NCBI RefSeq assembly: GCF_000816845.1
Contig: NZ_CP006880.1
Coordinates: forward strand, 1,426,001 to 1,490,000
DNA length: 64,000 nt
From: Rhizobium gallicum bv. gallicum R602sp
GTDB taxonomy: Bacteria > Pseudomonadota > Alphaproteobacteria > Rhizobiales > Rhizobiaceae
Reading direction: 5' to 3'
Both the position numbers and the translations under genes were made by a program. The notes under the pieces were generated by a model that saw only the letters and a program-made list of their open reading frames with translations, made no database searches and had not been told where the DNA came from. Below, in pieces: positions 18,246 through 28,522 of this stretch. Numbering within the stretch: the first letter of the stretch is position 1; each line of letters begins with the position of its first letter.

Positions 18246-19277
18246 TCAATTGATCTTCACGCCCTTCGAGCGCATGCGCGAAACGGTCTCACGCTCGGCC
18301 CGCTTGCACCGCATGGGCGGCAAACCGCGGTCCATCAGGTCCATGTCTTCCAACACCATGTCGCCCATCTTCTTGAAGGCACTGTCGAGTGCACCGGCAC
18401 GATGGGCGGAGCGGATGAACCCTTTCAAACTGCGCACCGGATGGTCAAGCGGCAACGGCTCTTCGGGATATACGTCGCTTGCCGCAACGATATGGCCCGA
18501 TGCGACGGCCGCCATCAGTGCATCGAAATCGACGACATCGGCGCGACTGAGCAGGATGAACGCCGAGCCAGGCCGCATGCTGGCAAAAGCCTCAGCATTA
18601 AGGAATTGCTTGTTCTCACTGGTCACCGCCGCAACGACAAAGACGAAATCGCTCTCTGTTAGCACCTCTCTTAGGCTCGCCGCTTCGACGCCGTGCTCCT
18701 CCAGGATGGAGCGCGGCAGCCAGGGATCGAAAACCCGGATCGTCGCCCGGAAACCGCAAAGCACCCGCCGGAGGGCCTTGCCGAGATCGCCGAAGCCGAT
18801 GATGCCGATCTCGGAGCCTGCAATCAGCCGGGAACTTGCATTGCCCTCTCCGCCCCAAAGCTCTCTGCCTCTGCGAAAAGCCAAGTCCTGGTCGATGATG
18901 TCGCGCGCGAGCGAAAGTGCAAAACCCAGACCGATTTCCGCCACGGGTTCGGCAAAGACCTGTCCCGTTGTGACGACGTGAATGCCACGCTGGAAGAGGA
19001 TTTCATAAGGCATATTGTTGATGAGATTGCTTTCGACATTCAGCACACAGCGAAGTTCAGGCATGCGCGCCACGGTCCCGGCCGACAACGGCGGCTGGCC
19101 GATGATGTAACGCGCCATTGCGAGAACGCCATCGCCGAGCCCGGCGATGTTTTCCGGATCGGCCTCGATGATCTGATATTTGGCGTGCAACAGTTTTCGC
19201 GCCTCATCGGTAAAGATCAGATCGAGCGTGCGTGGTTCCGGTGCACTGATCGCCAATGGCCGCTCGTCATATGTCAT
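18246..19277 (-). CDS. D-isomer-specific 2-hydroxyacid dehydrogenase family protein
   Basis: 343 residues. The NAD-binding domain has GIIGFGDLGKALRRVL near residue 158 with Asp at the end of the following strand (RVFDPWL). The catalytic set of the family is visible: Arg245 in LLSRADVVD, Glu272/273 in VYPEEPLP and His292 in RSAHRAG. It should reduce a 2-ketoacid or oxidise a D-2-hydroxyacid with NAD(P). The C-terminal tail is longer and more basic than usual. It reads in the same direction as liuA but 317 bases upstream, so it is probably separate from that operon. Substrate unknown. Confidence 0.87.
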   Translation of the reverse strand: MTYDERPLAISAPEPRTLDLIFTDEARKLLHAKYQIIEADPENIAGLGDGVLAMARYIIGQPPLSAGTVARMPELRCVLNVESNLINNMPYEILFQRGIHVVTTGQVFAEPVAEIGLGFALSLARDIIDQDLAFRRGRELWGGEGNASSRLIAGSEIGIIGFGDLGKALRRVLCGFRATIRVFDPWLPRSILEEHGVEAASLREVLTESDFVFVVAAVTSENKQFLNAEAFASMRPGSAFILLSRADVVDFDALMAAVASGHIVAASDVYPEEPLPLDHPVRSLKGFIRSAHRAGALDSAFKKMGDMVLEDMDLMDRGLPPMRCKRAERETVSRMRSKGVKIN

Positions 19278-19542
19278 CTCTTCTCCTCCGCAGCACTTCA
19301 GGGGCTACCTGCTTAACGCACCCTGGTGCAACCGCATTCGTTCGCGAAGCTCCAGATGCCTGGCACAAGCCGGTGCTTCGCCTCCCGGCGATAGCGATCA
19401 TAGCCGGATAATTCCTTGACCAGGTGCTTTTCTTCGTCGAGCACCTGGGACCAGGTCTGTAGCGATCGGTTTGACGGCACCGAGCAGGCAAAACGGAGGC
19501 GGATATCGGATGCCGGACAGTCCCATAGAGGCCTGTCGAGTT

Positions 19543-19935
19543 AATCGGCATAGGGGACGGCGATTAAGCCGTACGCCTGCCACACCACCCGGCAGCGGAT
19601 CCGCACCGGGCGGTTCGAGAAGTTGAGGTCATGCAAGTCGGGGGAAGCCGAGGGCGTCGAAGTGTCCAACCGTCAGGACGCGGCTCAGCCCAGCTTCGCT
19701 GTGCCTCCACCAATGTCCCGGCCTCCGGCTATGAGTGCCGCCCACTCATGGTGAGCGCCGAGGCTGCGGAGACGGCTATAGACCGTGGTTCCTTTGCCCC
19801 ATTGCTTGAGCTGGATGGCCCGAAGGCGGTGGCGTATCCACGAGTCCAGGTTTTTGAATATTTGCGGTGTCTGTGCCAGTTGGAAGTAGGATTTCCAGCC
19901 GGGGAGATCGAAGCGGAACCACGCCGCCGTGAGGA
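19543..19935 (-). mobile_element. group II intron 3' remnant (maturase C-terminus plus domains V/VI)
   Basis: On the minus strand, from about 19931 to 19690, one frame reads FRFDLPGWKSYFQLAQTPQI, then FKNLDSWIRHRLRAIQLKQW and GTTVYSRLRSLGAHHEWAAL, the X/thumb end of a group II intron reverse transcriptase. After a frameshift near 19705 the next frame gives WWRHSEAGLSRVLTVGHFDA and LGFPRLA followed by a stop, the usual protein end. Downstream, GAACCGCCCGGTGCGG...CCGGGTGGTGTGG matches the end of the intron RNA and CCCCTATGCCGAT its 3' terminus. The front of the element is gone, so it cannot move by itself. Confidence 0.72.
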
Positions 19936-20035
19936 TTGAGTGATTGAGTTCGGCCTTCTTCGTGACGTTCTTTCCCGGTTCCTCTGCCGTCCCCTGGCCG
20001 AGGTTCTCATGTTCCTGATCTTCAGGTCTTCGCGC
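19936..20035 (-). pseudogene. TnpB (IS200/IS605-type) remnant
   Basis: Directly upstream of the intron fragment on the minus strand, EDLKIRNMRTSARG in one frame continues, after a shift at an AGGGGACGG run, as TAEEPGKNVTKKAELNHSIL in the next frame. This mirrors the TnpB/OrfB segment E-D-L-K-x-x-N-M-x-R-S-A-K-G-T-x-x-x-P-G-x-N-V-x-x-K-x-x-L-N-R-x-I-L. The segment stops where the intron sequence begins, so two mobile remnants are joined. Only ~35 codons survive. Confidence 0.55.
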
Positions 20036-20132
20036 AGCTGTTGCGACGCGCCGCGCGATGCGTGTCGTTACGAAGGCCTACAGCATGCCAGGCGCAGGCA
20101 ACACCCTCTTCTGCCTAAATGGCAGACGCCTC

Positions 20133-20318
20133 TCAGCGATCGAGGTCAAGTTTGAGCTGCTCACCGCCGCGGGTCTTAACGAGATAGGGGTTCGGCGGTC
20201 TCATCAACTGGATCCGCGCGAGCAGCTTTTCACGCCGTTCCAGATCGCGCTCGCGCGCCGAGCGGGATGCAGCAACAAAAGCCATGGCATTCTGTATAAC
20301 GAGTTCTGCGTGCGTCAT
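20133..20318 (-). CDS. small hypothetical protein
   Basis: 61 residues from the ATG at 20318, with GGAG six bases upstream; the frame is open to 20372 but only with a TTG start. The protein is mostly helical and charged (ASRSARERDLERREKLLARI), with a C-terminal proline-containing segment. I do not recognise it. It lies between mobile-element debris and hsp20. Confidence 0.5.
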   Translation of the reverse strand: MTHAELVIQNAMAFVAASRSARERDLERREKLLARIQLMRPPNPYLVKTRGGEQLKLDLDR

Positions 20319-20551
20319 GAGCATCTCCGTTACATCTGTTCCCTTTATGTTCTCTTTTTCGGTTAAAGTCAACTCAGCAACGCCCCGTGCGCATGGCGTC
20401 GCTCTTTCGCGGACTACTGGAGTGAGGCTGAGGCATCGACCGCAGGCGCCGACAAATCATCCTGGCGCTCGTTCAAAGAGAAGGGGACCGCTGCCAGCGG
20501 TCCCGCCCAGTTTCTCGGCCACGGATGCGCTTTGGCAACAATGTTTGGAGC

Positions 20552-21058
20552 CTAGCTGTTGATCGTAATGCGCTTGGCGGTCGATTGCGCCGTTTCGGAG
20601 CGTGGCAGGGTGATCGTCAAGACGCCATTTTTGAACGAAGCGTCCACCTTGTCTTCCTGCACCTCGTTATTGAGCGACAGGCGGCGCTCGAAGCGGCCAT
20701 AGAACCGCTCGGAGAATTGCCGGTCCTTATCCTCGCTGTCGGCGCGCTTTTCACCGCGGATCGTCAGGATGCCATTGTCGATCAGAAGTTCGATATCCTT
20801 CTCGTCCATTCCTGGGATTTCGGCGACGATACGGATGTCCTTGTCCGTCTCCGAGACTTCGATCTTCGGCCAGGCCGTTTCGAACATGAAACCGGACCCG
20901 ACAGTCGGAAAATGGCCCTCGACGCCGCGGAAAACATCATCGAACAACCTGTTCATCTCGCGATGAAGCGCAAGGAACGGATGCTGGTCTCTGCCTGCAT
21001 AGCCTGTCGGGACCGGACTGTTGCTGCGGCCCCAGGGAATAAGATCACGAACGCTCAT
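20552..21058 (-). CDS. Hsp20-family small heat-shock protein
   Basis: 168 residues with an alpha-crystallin domain at about 60-160. WPKIEVSETDKDIRIVAEIP opens the domain, GILTIRGEKRADSEDKD is the strand-loop region and FKNGVLTITLPRSE is the A-x-x-x-n-G-v-L motif; a short C-terminal tail with ITINS could supply the I-x-I oligomerisation contact. It should act as an ATP-independent holdase for GroEL. It is divergent from groES, with the CIRCE element in the shared 330-base gap. I looked for a ROSE-type RNA thermometer in its leader and could not support one. Confidence 0.9.
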   Translation of the reverse strand: MSVRDLIPWGRSNSPVPTGYAGRDQHPFLALHREMNRLFDDVFRGVEGHFPTVGSGFMFETAWPKIEVSETDKDIRIVAEIPGMDEKDIELLIDNGILTIRGEKRADSEDKDRQFSERFYGRFERRLSLNNEVQEDKVDASFKNGVLTITLPRSETAQSTAKRITINS

Positions 21059-21222
21059 CTAAGCCTCCATGTTTTCAACGCGCCAGCTCATCCGGCGCAC
21101 TCGCCTTTGCCTTTCGGGTATCAGGCGACAAGTCACTCTTCGGAATACGCTTGACACTGCACAGAACTGCCTGCGCCGCATCAGAGATTAAACGCCGATG
21201 GCGAAGCTTCCGTTCCGCGCCG

Positions 21223-21249
21223 TTAGCACTCTCCTGATAAGAGTGCTAA
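21223..21249 (+). promoter_or_regulatory. CIRCE element (HrcA operator)
   Basis: TTAGCACTC, nine bases, then GAGTGCTAA: an exact match to the CIRCE consensus. It lies 140 bases upstream of groES and is the binding site for the heat-shock repressor HrcA. It may also affect the divergent hsp20 gene. Confidence 0.95.
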
Positions 21250-21388
21250 TTTTTTGCCGTCGGCCCCTTGAAATTCGAAAAAATCGGTAGCAGATTTTTT
21301 CCGCCGAGCGGTCAGCAGCTCGGTAGCCCGGATTGGTCGCCTGGTCCGGGAGCGTGATAAGTGATCATCATCGTCCATGGAGGAAGAC

Positions 21389-21703
21389 ATGACGTTCCGA
21401 CCGCTTCATGATCGCATTCTCGTCCGCCGTGTTGAGTCTGAAGAAAGGACCAAAGGCGGCATCATCATTCCCGACACCGCCAAGGAAAAACCGCAGGAAG
21501 GCGAAGTCATCGCCGTCGGCCCCGGCGCGCGCAACGACGCCGGCCAGATCCAGCCCCTCGACGTCAAGGCGGGCGACCGGATCCTGTTCGGTAAATGGTC
21601 CGGCACCGAGATCAAGATTAACGGCGAAGACCTGCTGATCATGAAGGAAAGCGACGTAATGGGCATCATCGAGGTTCCGGTGGCCGGCAAGAAGGCCGCT
21701 TGA
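21389..21703 (+). CDS. groES: co-chaperonin GroES
   Basis: 104 residues from the ATG at 21389 with GGAGG upstream; an ATG at 21377 in the same frame is the RBS region itself. It starts [16 protein letters not shown], has the mobile loop [19 protein letters not shown] and the C-terminal [14 protein letters not shown]. It caps GroEL. The first gene of a CIRCE-controlled groESL pair. Confidence 0.97.
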   Translation: MTFRPLHDRILVRRVESEERTKGGIIIPDTAKEKPQEGEVIAVGPGARNDAGQIQPLDVKAGDRILFGKWSGTEIKINGEDLLIMKESDVMGIIEVPVAGKKAA

Positions 21704-21721
21704 GGCGCGCCTTTCAGCTAA

Positions 21722-23386
<1,665 letters not shown>

Positions 23387-23395
23387 CTTGACATG

Positions 23396-23421
23396 CGGCC
23401 CGCCTGGCAACGGGCGGGCCG
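23396..23421 (+). terminator. GC-rich hairpin after groEL
   Basis: A perfect 9-base-pair stem, CGGCCCGCC with GGCGGGCCG and an 8-base loop, lies 10 bases after the groEL stop. No T tract follows, and the next small gene starts 19 bases further on, so it may be a processing or attenuating structure rather than a full terminator. Confidence 0.55.
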
Positions 23422-23439
23422 TACGGAATGGAGGTCAAG

Positions 23440-23676
23440 ATGGTTCAGACGATCATAAACAGATCGGACGTGCCGCTCGATACCCGTGACCTTGAGATGT
23501 GCCAATGCGTATTCGACGAGGTTCGATCGGACGCCAAGGTAGCCAAGGATTCCGAAGAAGCGGAGCGCATTGCTGCCATAACGATCGAACTCTATCGCCA
23601 GGGCGTGCGCAGCCCAGACCATCTGAAGGTCATGGTAGAAGCGGCTCGCGGCCTTATCGCGCCGCGCGAAAAGTAG
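23440..23676 (+). CDS. small hypothetical protein downstream of groEL
   Basis: 78 residues from the ATG at 23440, which has GGAGG seven bases upstream. An ATG at 23428 in the same frame would place that GGAGG inside the gene, so I prefer the downstream start. The protein is acidic and helical, for example DARGLI-like ends and VFDEVRSDAKVAKDSEEAER. It resembles small rhizobial proteins found widely but without assigned function. It may be co-transcribed with groESL through the hairpin. Confidence 0.6.
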   Translation: MVQTIINRSDVPLDTRDLEMCQCVFDEVRSDAKVAKDSEEAERIAAITIELYRQGVRSPDHLKVMVEAARGLIAPREK

Positions 23677-23924
23677 AATGAATGGATGGCCGGGACTGGT
23701 CATGCCCGTTTGGAATCCACAAACGGGCAAACAGTCGGACTGGAAGACAAAAGTTCAATAGCACGAGCAGACGGTCTGTCGGCGACGCGCCGATGAAATC
23801 CTTGCGGCCCTTTATGTCCGCTGCCGCTTGCCGATGATCTGAATTTTTCGCCCCTTTTTTGAGGAGGTTCCATGAATCTGTGCTAAGTCGCGGCAAAGAA
23901 CGCCACCATAGGACTATCGAACCC

Positions 23925-24212
23925 ATGATTGAACTTACGCCATCGCAGGTCGCAGCACTGAAACTCGCAAGAGACGGTGATCTTTATCCTCAGCCGACGA
24001 AGAAGTGGACGCACCAAAACGCCACGGTGACCTACGCGAAAACCGACCGTTGGAAAGAACGGCCGCAGAAAGTGAAATCCGTAACCAGCAAGGCACTGGA
24101 CGAGTTAAAAGCGTCCGGGTTTCTGGAACGGCGCCATCTCGATCATGATGCTTCAAAGGACGTCTACGGGATCACGATGGCGGGCAAAATGTGGCTGCTA
24201 AAGAACAAGTAG
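23925..24212 (+). CDS. small hypothetical protein, possible winged-helix
   Basis: 95 residues from the ATG at 23925; the frame is open to 23859 without better support. MIELTPSQVAALKLARDGDL, the central SVTSKALDELKASGFLERRH and the C-terminal YGITMAGKMWLL look like the helices and wing of a small winged-helix DNA-binding fold (ArsR/MarR-like). That is a guess from pattern only. It lies alone upstream of the LacI regulator. Confidence 0.55.
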   Translation: MIELTPSQVAALKLARDGDLYPQPTKKWTHQNATVTYAKTDRWKERPQKVKSVTSKALDELKASGFLERRHLDHDASKDVYGITMAGKMWLLKNK

Positions 24213-24297
24213 GCCTTGCCAGATCCTCATTAGATTTCTGATCCCGACCAGTCTAATCGTTCGGAACAATGGTCTAAGATCGCCTCCCTGACGCTGA

Positions 24298-24309
24298 GAA
24301 AACGTTTTC
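24298..24309 (+). promoter_or_regulatory. LacI-type operator 1
   Basis: GAAAACGTTTTC is a perfect 12-base palindrome with a central CG, the classical LacI-family half-site arrangement. It lies directly before a -35 box TTGACA at 24314-24319, 54 bases upstream of the regulator start. Confidence 0.75.
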
Positions 24310-24329
24310 GCAGTTGACATTATTGTTGC

Positions 24330-24341
24330 GAAAAGGTTTTC
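24330..24341 (+). promoter_or_regulatory. LacI-type operator 2
   Basis: GAAAAGGTTTTC differs from operator 1 at one central base and lies 32 bases (about three helical turns) downstream of it, covering the spacer and presumed -10 region after TTGACA. Occupancy of both sites would block the promoter. It ends 22 bases before the ATG at 24364. Confidence 0.65.
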
Positions 24342-24363
24342 TCTTATGGCGACGGGTGGAAGA

Positions 24364-25392
24364 ATGAGACTGGACCAAACAGGAAGAAAGCAGACCCGCA
24401 TCACGATCCACGATCTAGCCGCTGCGGCCGGGGTCAGCATCTCGACGGCGTCGAAGGCGTTAAATGATACGGGCCGTATGGGCGAGGAAACACGCGAGCG
24501 GGTCAAGCGCATCGCACGGGAAATTGGCTTCAGGCCGAACGCGTTGGCGCGCGGCCTCTTGAGCAAGCGCAGCTTCACTATCGGGCTTTTGACCAACGAT
24601 ACCTATGGCCGCTTCACCCTTCCGGTAATGGCAGGCGTTTCGGAAGCGCTTGTCGATCACGGAGTTTCGGTTTTCCTGTGTGCGATCGAGGATGATCCGG
24701 CTCTTGGGCAGATTCATGTGGATGCGATGCTGGACAAGCAGGTCGATGGCATCATCGCATCGGGAAAACGGGTCGATCGGCAGCTTCCGGTCGATTTGTC
24801 GAGCATTCCGGTACCCGTGGTCTATGCCTTTACGGAAGGTATGCCGGGCAGCGTGAGCTTCCGCTCGGATGACGCACAAGGCGCAAGGCTCGCTGTGGAA
24901 TGGCTGATCGGGCTCGGGCGTTCCCGCATCGCCCATATTACTGGTCCTGAAAGCTTCTTTTCGGTGCGCGAACGCGCTTTTGCCTATCGTGAGCTGGCAG
25001 GTGACGGTGAACCGGTTCTTTACGGCGTGTGGGCAGAGGCCTGGGGTCACGAAGCGGTCGACCAGATATGGAGCCGCGCCGGAGAAAAACCCGATGGCAT
25101 CTTCTGCGGCAACGATCAGATTGCCCGCGGCGTCGTCGACGCGCTGCGCGAACGGGGCGTCAAAGTACCGGAGGACGTTTCTGTGGTTGGCTTTGACAAT
25201 TGGGAGATCGTCGCCGCACAGACGCGGCCGCCGCTGACGACGATCGACATGGAATTGAAGGAACTCGGGCGTCAGGCAGGGTTGACCGTGCTTGCCCTTG
25301 CCGAAGGCCGGCCCGTCGAGCCCGGCGTGCGGAAATTGCCGTGCCGTTTGATCGTGCGGCAGTCATGCGGGAGTGATGCCCGCGAAGAATGA
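24364..25392 (+). CDS. LacI-family transcriptional regulator
   Basis: 342 residues from the ATG at 24364, preceded by GGTGGAAGA. An in-frame ATG at 24346 lies too close to the promoter/operator region to be the main start. The N-terminal helix-turn-helix (ITIHDLAAAAGVSISTASKA) and hinge helix (RPNALARGL) are standard, followed by a two-lobe periplasmic-binding-like sensor domain with FCGNDQIARGVVDALRERG and VVGFDNWE. It should bind the two GAAAA-N2-TTTTC sites just upstream and repress itself and the sugar operon. The inducer is probably an arabinose-containing sugar, from context. Confidence 0.93.
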   Translation: MRLDQTGRKQTRITIHDLAAAAGVSISTASKALNDTGRMGEETRERVKRIAREIGFRPNALARGLLSKRSFTIGLLTNDTYGRFTLPVMAGVSEALVDHGVSVFLCAIEDDPALGQIHVDAMLDKQVDGIIASGKRVDRQLPVDLSSIPVPVVYAFTEGMPGSVSFRSDDAQGARLAVEWLIGLGRSRIAHITGPESFFSVRERAFAYRELAGDGEPVLYGVWAEAWGHEAVDQIWSRAGEKPDGIFCGNDQIARGVVDALRERGVKVPEDVSVVGFDNWEIVAAQTRPPLTTIDMELKELGRQAGLTVLALAEGRPVEPGVRKLPCRLIVRQSCGSDAREE

Positions 25393-25433
25393 GAAGCGGC
25401 GCGAAGGAGACGCGCCATATTGGGAGGAATGTC

Positions 25434-26672
25434 ATGATCAAGCGCCTAATAGCAGCGACCAGCATCGCTACCCTATGCCTGGTATCCGGAGCAGCGGCCG
25501 CCGAAAAAGTTGAAATGTGGGTCCGCTCGGGGATCGGCGACGCCTTCAAGAAGGTCGTCGAAGCCTATAACGCCAACCACGAAAACCAGGTCGTCGCAAC
25601 CGAGGTACCATTTTCCGAACTGGTGCAGAAATATGCAACCGCGATTGCCGGCGGACAGGCTCCTGACGCCCTTTCGATGGATCTTATCTATAACCCCGCC
25701 TTTGCTGCGGCCGGCCAGTTGGAGGACCTGACGGACTGGGCAAAAGCTCTGCCTTACTTCAATTCGCTGTCGCCGTCACATGTTCGCCTCGGAACCTATC
25801 AGGACCGGATTTACGGCCTGCCGCTCTCCGTCGAGACATCGGTCTTCGCGTGGAACAAGGATCTCTACAAGAAGGCCGGTCTCGACCCGGAAAAGGCACC
25901 GGCAACATGGGACGAAATTACCGCCAACGCGGAAAAGATCCGAGCACTCGGTGAAGACACCTACGGATTTTATTTCTCCGGCGGCGGCTGCGGTGGCTGC
26001 ATGATATTCACCTTCACGCCGCTCGTGTGGGGTGCCGGAGCCGATATCCTGTCGGCCGACAGCAAGGCAGCAACGCTTGATACCCCGCAAATGCGCAAGG
26101 CCGTCGATATTTATCGCAACATGGTCAAGAAGGACCTCGTGCCGGCGGGAGCTGCAAGCGACAACGGCGCGAACTTCCTCACCTTCACCAATGGCAAAAT
26201 CGGTCAGCAGAGCCTCGGCGCCTTTGCCATCGGCACACTGGTGACCGAACATCCGGACATCAATTTCGGGGTCACGCTCATTCCCGGCGTCGAAGGAACG
26301 CCGTCCTCCTTCGCCGGCGGCGATAATTTCGTCATCACCAAGGGCACGAAGAAGATCGACGCTGTGAAGGAATTCCTCGAATACGTCTACTCAGTGGATG
26401 GCCAGAAAGTCATGGCGAAGTACGGCAGCCTGCCGACGCGCGGCGATATCGCCGACAAGGTACTGGAAGGTCTCGATCCGCGCATGCAGGTCGGCCTCAA
26501 GGCCATTGGCGTTGCGAAGACACCCTATACGCTGCAGTTCAACGATCTGATCAACAGCGCCAACGGCCCATGGGCCAGCTTCACAAATGCCGCCATCTTC
26601 GGCGACGATGTCGACGGCGCCTTTTCAAGCGCCCAGTCGGAAATGCAATCGATCATAGACAGCGGCCAATAA
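25434..26672 (+). CDS. sugar ABC transporter substrate-binding protein
   Basis: 412 residues from the ATG at 25434 with GGGAGGAATGTC in front. A signal peptide is clear (MIKRLIAATSIATLCLVSGAAAA). The rest is a family 1 extracellular solute-binding protein (VEMWVRSGIGDAFKKVVEAY, later GGDNFVITKGTKK). It delivers an oligosaccharide to the membrane permeases encoded downstream. An odd GGGCGGCMIF segment near residue 185 contains two cysteines that could form a disulfide. It is the first transporter gene after the regulator. Confidence 0.92.
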   Translation: MIKRLIAATSIATLCLVSGAAAAEKVEMWVRSGIGDAFKKVVEAYNANHENQVVATEVPFSELVQKYATAIAGGQAPDALSMDLIYNPAFAAAGQLEDLTDWAKALPYFNSLSPSHVRLGTYQDRIYGLPLSVETSVFAWNKDLYKKAGLDPEKAPATWDEITANAEKIRALGEDTYGFYFSGGGCGGCMIFTFTPLVWGAGADILSADSKAATLDTPQMRKAVDIYRNMVKKDLVPAGAASDNGANFLTFTNGKIGQQSLGAFAIGTLVTEHPDINFGVTLIPGVEGTPSSFAGGDNFVITKGTKKIDAVKEFLEYVYSVDGQKVMAKYGSLPTRGDIADKVLEGLDPRMQVGLKAIGVAKTPYTLQFNDLINSANGPWASFTNAAIFGDDVDGAFSSAQSEMQSIIDSGQ

Positions 26673-26676
26673 TGCT

Positions 26677-26697
26677 CTCCCGGCCGCGGGCCGGGAG
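26677..26697 (+). promoter_or_regulatory. intercistronic stem-loop after binding-protein gene
   Basis: CTCCCGGCC, three bases, GGCCGGGAG: a perfect 9-base-pair hairpin four bases after the stop codon, inside the operon. Such hairpins after binding-protein genes often stabilise the upstream mRNA and give excess binding protein over permeases. No T run follows. Confidence 0.7.
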
Positions 26698-26747
26698 GCG
26701 GTGGCAGCTTCCCGGCCAACCTCAATGACAGATGCGGAGCGTTCTCG

Positions 26748-27662
26748 ATGACAGGTTCAGGCTTACCGCGCCAATCTTCCCCGCGCAGGCGTCGGAGATC
26801 GCAATGGCGCGGCCTTGCCTATATCGCGCCGGCCATGGCGCTCGTTATCGTCTTCTTCATCATGCCGGTGCTTTTCACCGGATGGATGAGCCTTCACAAC
26901 TGGCCGCTGATGGGCGCTTCGCGCTGGATCGGATTCAACAACTATTTTCGCATGTATAACGACAGCCGCTTCATAACAGCGCTGAATTTTACGGCCTATT
27001 ATACAGTGATCGTCACGATCGCGATCTTTTCGGTGGCCTTTCCGCTCGCGATCTTCGTCGAGAAAGAGCGGCAGTTTGTCAGCGCCTACCGCACGATCAT
27101 CTTCCTGCCTGTGGTCGTCGGCCTTGCGACGGCCTCGCTGCTTTGGGTTTGGCTCGCCAATGTCGACAGCGGTTTCATCGGTCCCGCCTTGAAAGGCCTC
27201 GACCTCGTGGCAAAAAGCCCCAACCTGCTTGCGACTTTCGACACGGCGTTTCTGACGATTGTCGTGATGGTCGTCTGGAAGATCGCAGGCTTTACCATGA
27301 TCATCCTCCTGACTGGACTTCAGGCTATTCCCGCCGAACTCAACGAGGCGGCCCGCATCGATGGCGCCGGGCGTTGGCAACGCTTCGTGCACCTGACACT
27401 GCCGCTGATGCGAAAGACGATCGCACTGGCACTGATCGTCTCTGTCACCGGATCGATCCTCGCCTTTGACCAGTTCTACATCATGACGGCCGGCGGACCG
27501 CAAAACAAGATGATCTCGGTCGTCTACTACATCTTCAATCAGTCCTTTGTGTCCTTCAATCTCGGCTATGGCGCAGCGCTCTCGATCGCGCTGCTCGCGA
27601 TCCTCGTGGCTATCAGCATCGTGCAGCTCTGGCTGCTCCGTGCGGGAGAGGATCACCCATGA
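26748..27662 (+). CDS. sugar ABC transporter permease (MalF-type)
   Basis: 304 residues with six predicted membrane helices (the first at about 23-45) and a basic N-terminus rich in Arg. The cytoplasmic EAA loop is present (EAARIDGAGRWQRFVHLTLPLM), which docks on the ATPase. It forms a heterodimer with the protein encoded by the next gene, whose start overlaps its stop by four bases. Confidence 0.92.
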   Translation: MTGSGLPRQSSPRRRRRSQWRGLAYIAPAMALVIVFFIMPVLFTGWMSLHNWPLMGASRWIGFNNYFRMYNDSRFITALNFTAYYTVIVTIAIFSVAFPLAIFVEKERQFVSAYRTIIFLPVVVGLATASLLWVWLANVDSGFIGPALKGLDLVAKSPNLLATFDTAFLTIVVMVVWKIAGFTMIILLTGLQAIPAELNEAARIDGAGRWQRFVHLTLPLMRKTIALALIVSVTGSILAFDQFYIMTAGGPQNKMISVVYYIFNQSFVSFNLGYGAALSIALLAILVAISIVQLWLLRAGEDHP

Positions 27663-28522
27663 TTTCCGCGAAGGAAAAACGTGCGCGAAAGCGCTTGCGC
27701 TTGCAGTCGGCCTATCACCTGACAGGGATCGCCATCGCAATCTTCTTTCTGGCGCCTTTCGCCGTCACGCTGCTTGCCTCGTTCCGGCACGGAACCGAAG
27801 CGAGCCTGCCGCCCCTTCCACCATGGCCGACCGCGAAAATAAGCTTCGATTCCTACAGATTGCTGGATACCTTCGGCGCCGGGATCTGGCGGCATATGAT
27901 CAATTCTCTGCTTGTTTCCCTTGCCACCGTGGTGCTCACGGTTGCAGTCAGCCTGCTTGCGGGCTACGGATTTTCGCGCTACCGCTTTCCTCTGAAGAAC
28001 GTGCTCTTCGTGCTGATCATCACGACACTGATGATCCCGTTCCAGTCGATCCTGACGCCGCTTTTTATCATCCTTGCAAAGCTCGGGCTCAACAATTCGC
28101 TGCTCGGGCTGACGCTCGTCTATGTGACGCTTCAGCTACCCTTTTCCGTCTTCATGATGCGAAATGCTTTCGACGCCGTGCCGAAGGAGATCGAGGAGGC
28201 TGCGCGCATCGACGGCGCCCGTGATTTAAAACTCCTCGGGCGCGTGCTGTTGCCCCTCGTCTTGCCGGGTGTCGCCACCGTCGCGATCTTTGCGTTCCTG
28301 AATGCCTGGAATGAGTTCCTGGCAGCACTTGTGCTGCTCTCCAGCAACGAGAGATACACCCTGCCGGTCCTCATGACGGCAGTGCGCGCCGGCCGCCTTG
28401 GCGCCATCAACTGGGGTGCTGTGCAGGCCGGCGTGGTCGTCATGACGATCCCCTGCCTCATCGTCTTCCTGCTTTTGCAACGCTACTACATGCGCGGGCT
28501 GATGGCCGGCGCGGTAAAATGA
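27659..28522 (+). CDS. sugar ABC transporter permease (MalG-type)
   Basis: 287 residues, six membrane helices. It has the EAA loop EEAARIDGARDLKLLGRVLL and a C-terminal YYMRGLMAGAVK tail typical of the MalG group (CUT1 importers). Its ATG overlaps the upstream permease stop, and its own stop overlaps the GH127 gene start, so translation is coupled through the operon. Confidence 0.92.
   Translation: MISAKEKRARKRLRLQSAYHLTGIAIAIFFLAPFAVTLLASFRHGTEASLPPLPPWPTAKISFDSYRLLDTFGAGIWRHMINSLLVSLATVVLTVAVSLLAGYGFSRYRFPLKNVLFVLIITTLMIPFQSILTPLFIILAKLGLNNSLLGLTLVYVTLQLPFSVFMMRNAFDAVPKEIEEAARIDGARDLKLLGRVLLPLVLPGVATVAIFAFLNAWNEFLAALVLLSSNERYTLPVLMTAVRAGRLGAINWGAVQAGVVVMTIPCLIVFLLLQRYYMRGLMAGAVK

Noticed and set aside
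21059..21200. ROSE-type RNA thermometer before hsp20
   Set aside because: A small GCGCC/GGCGC stem exists in the leader, but the typical pairing of the RBS with a T-T/C-G-C-T element is not visible.
26763..27740. 325-codon minus-strand ORF
   Set aside because: Antisense to the sugar permease; its sequence is a low-complexity run of Asp, Arg, His and Gly.
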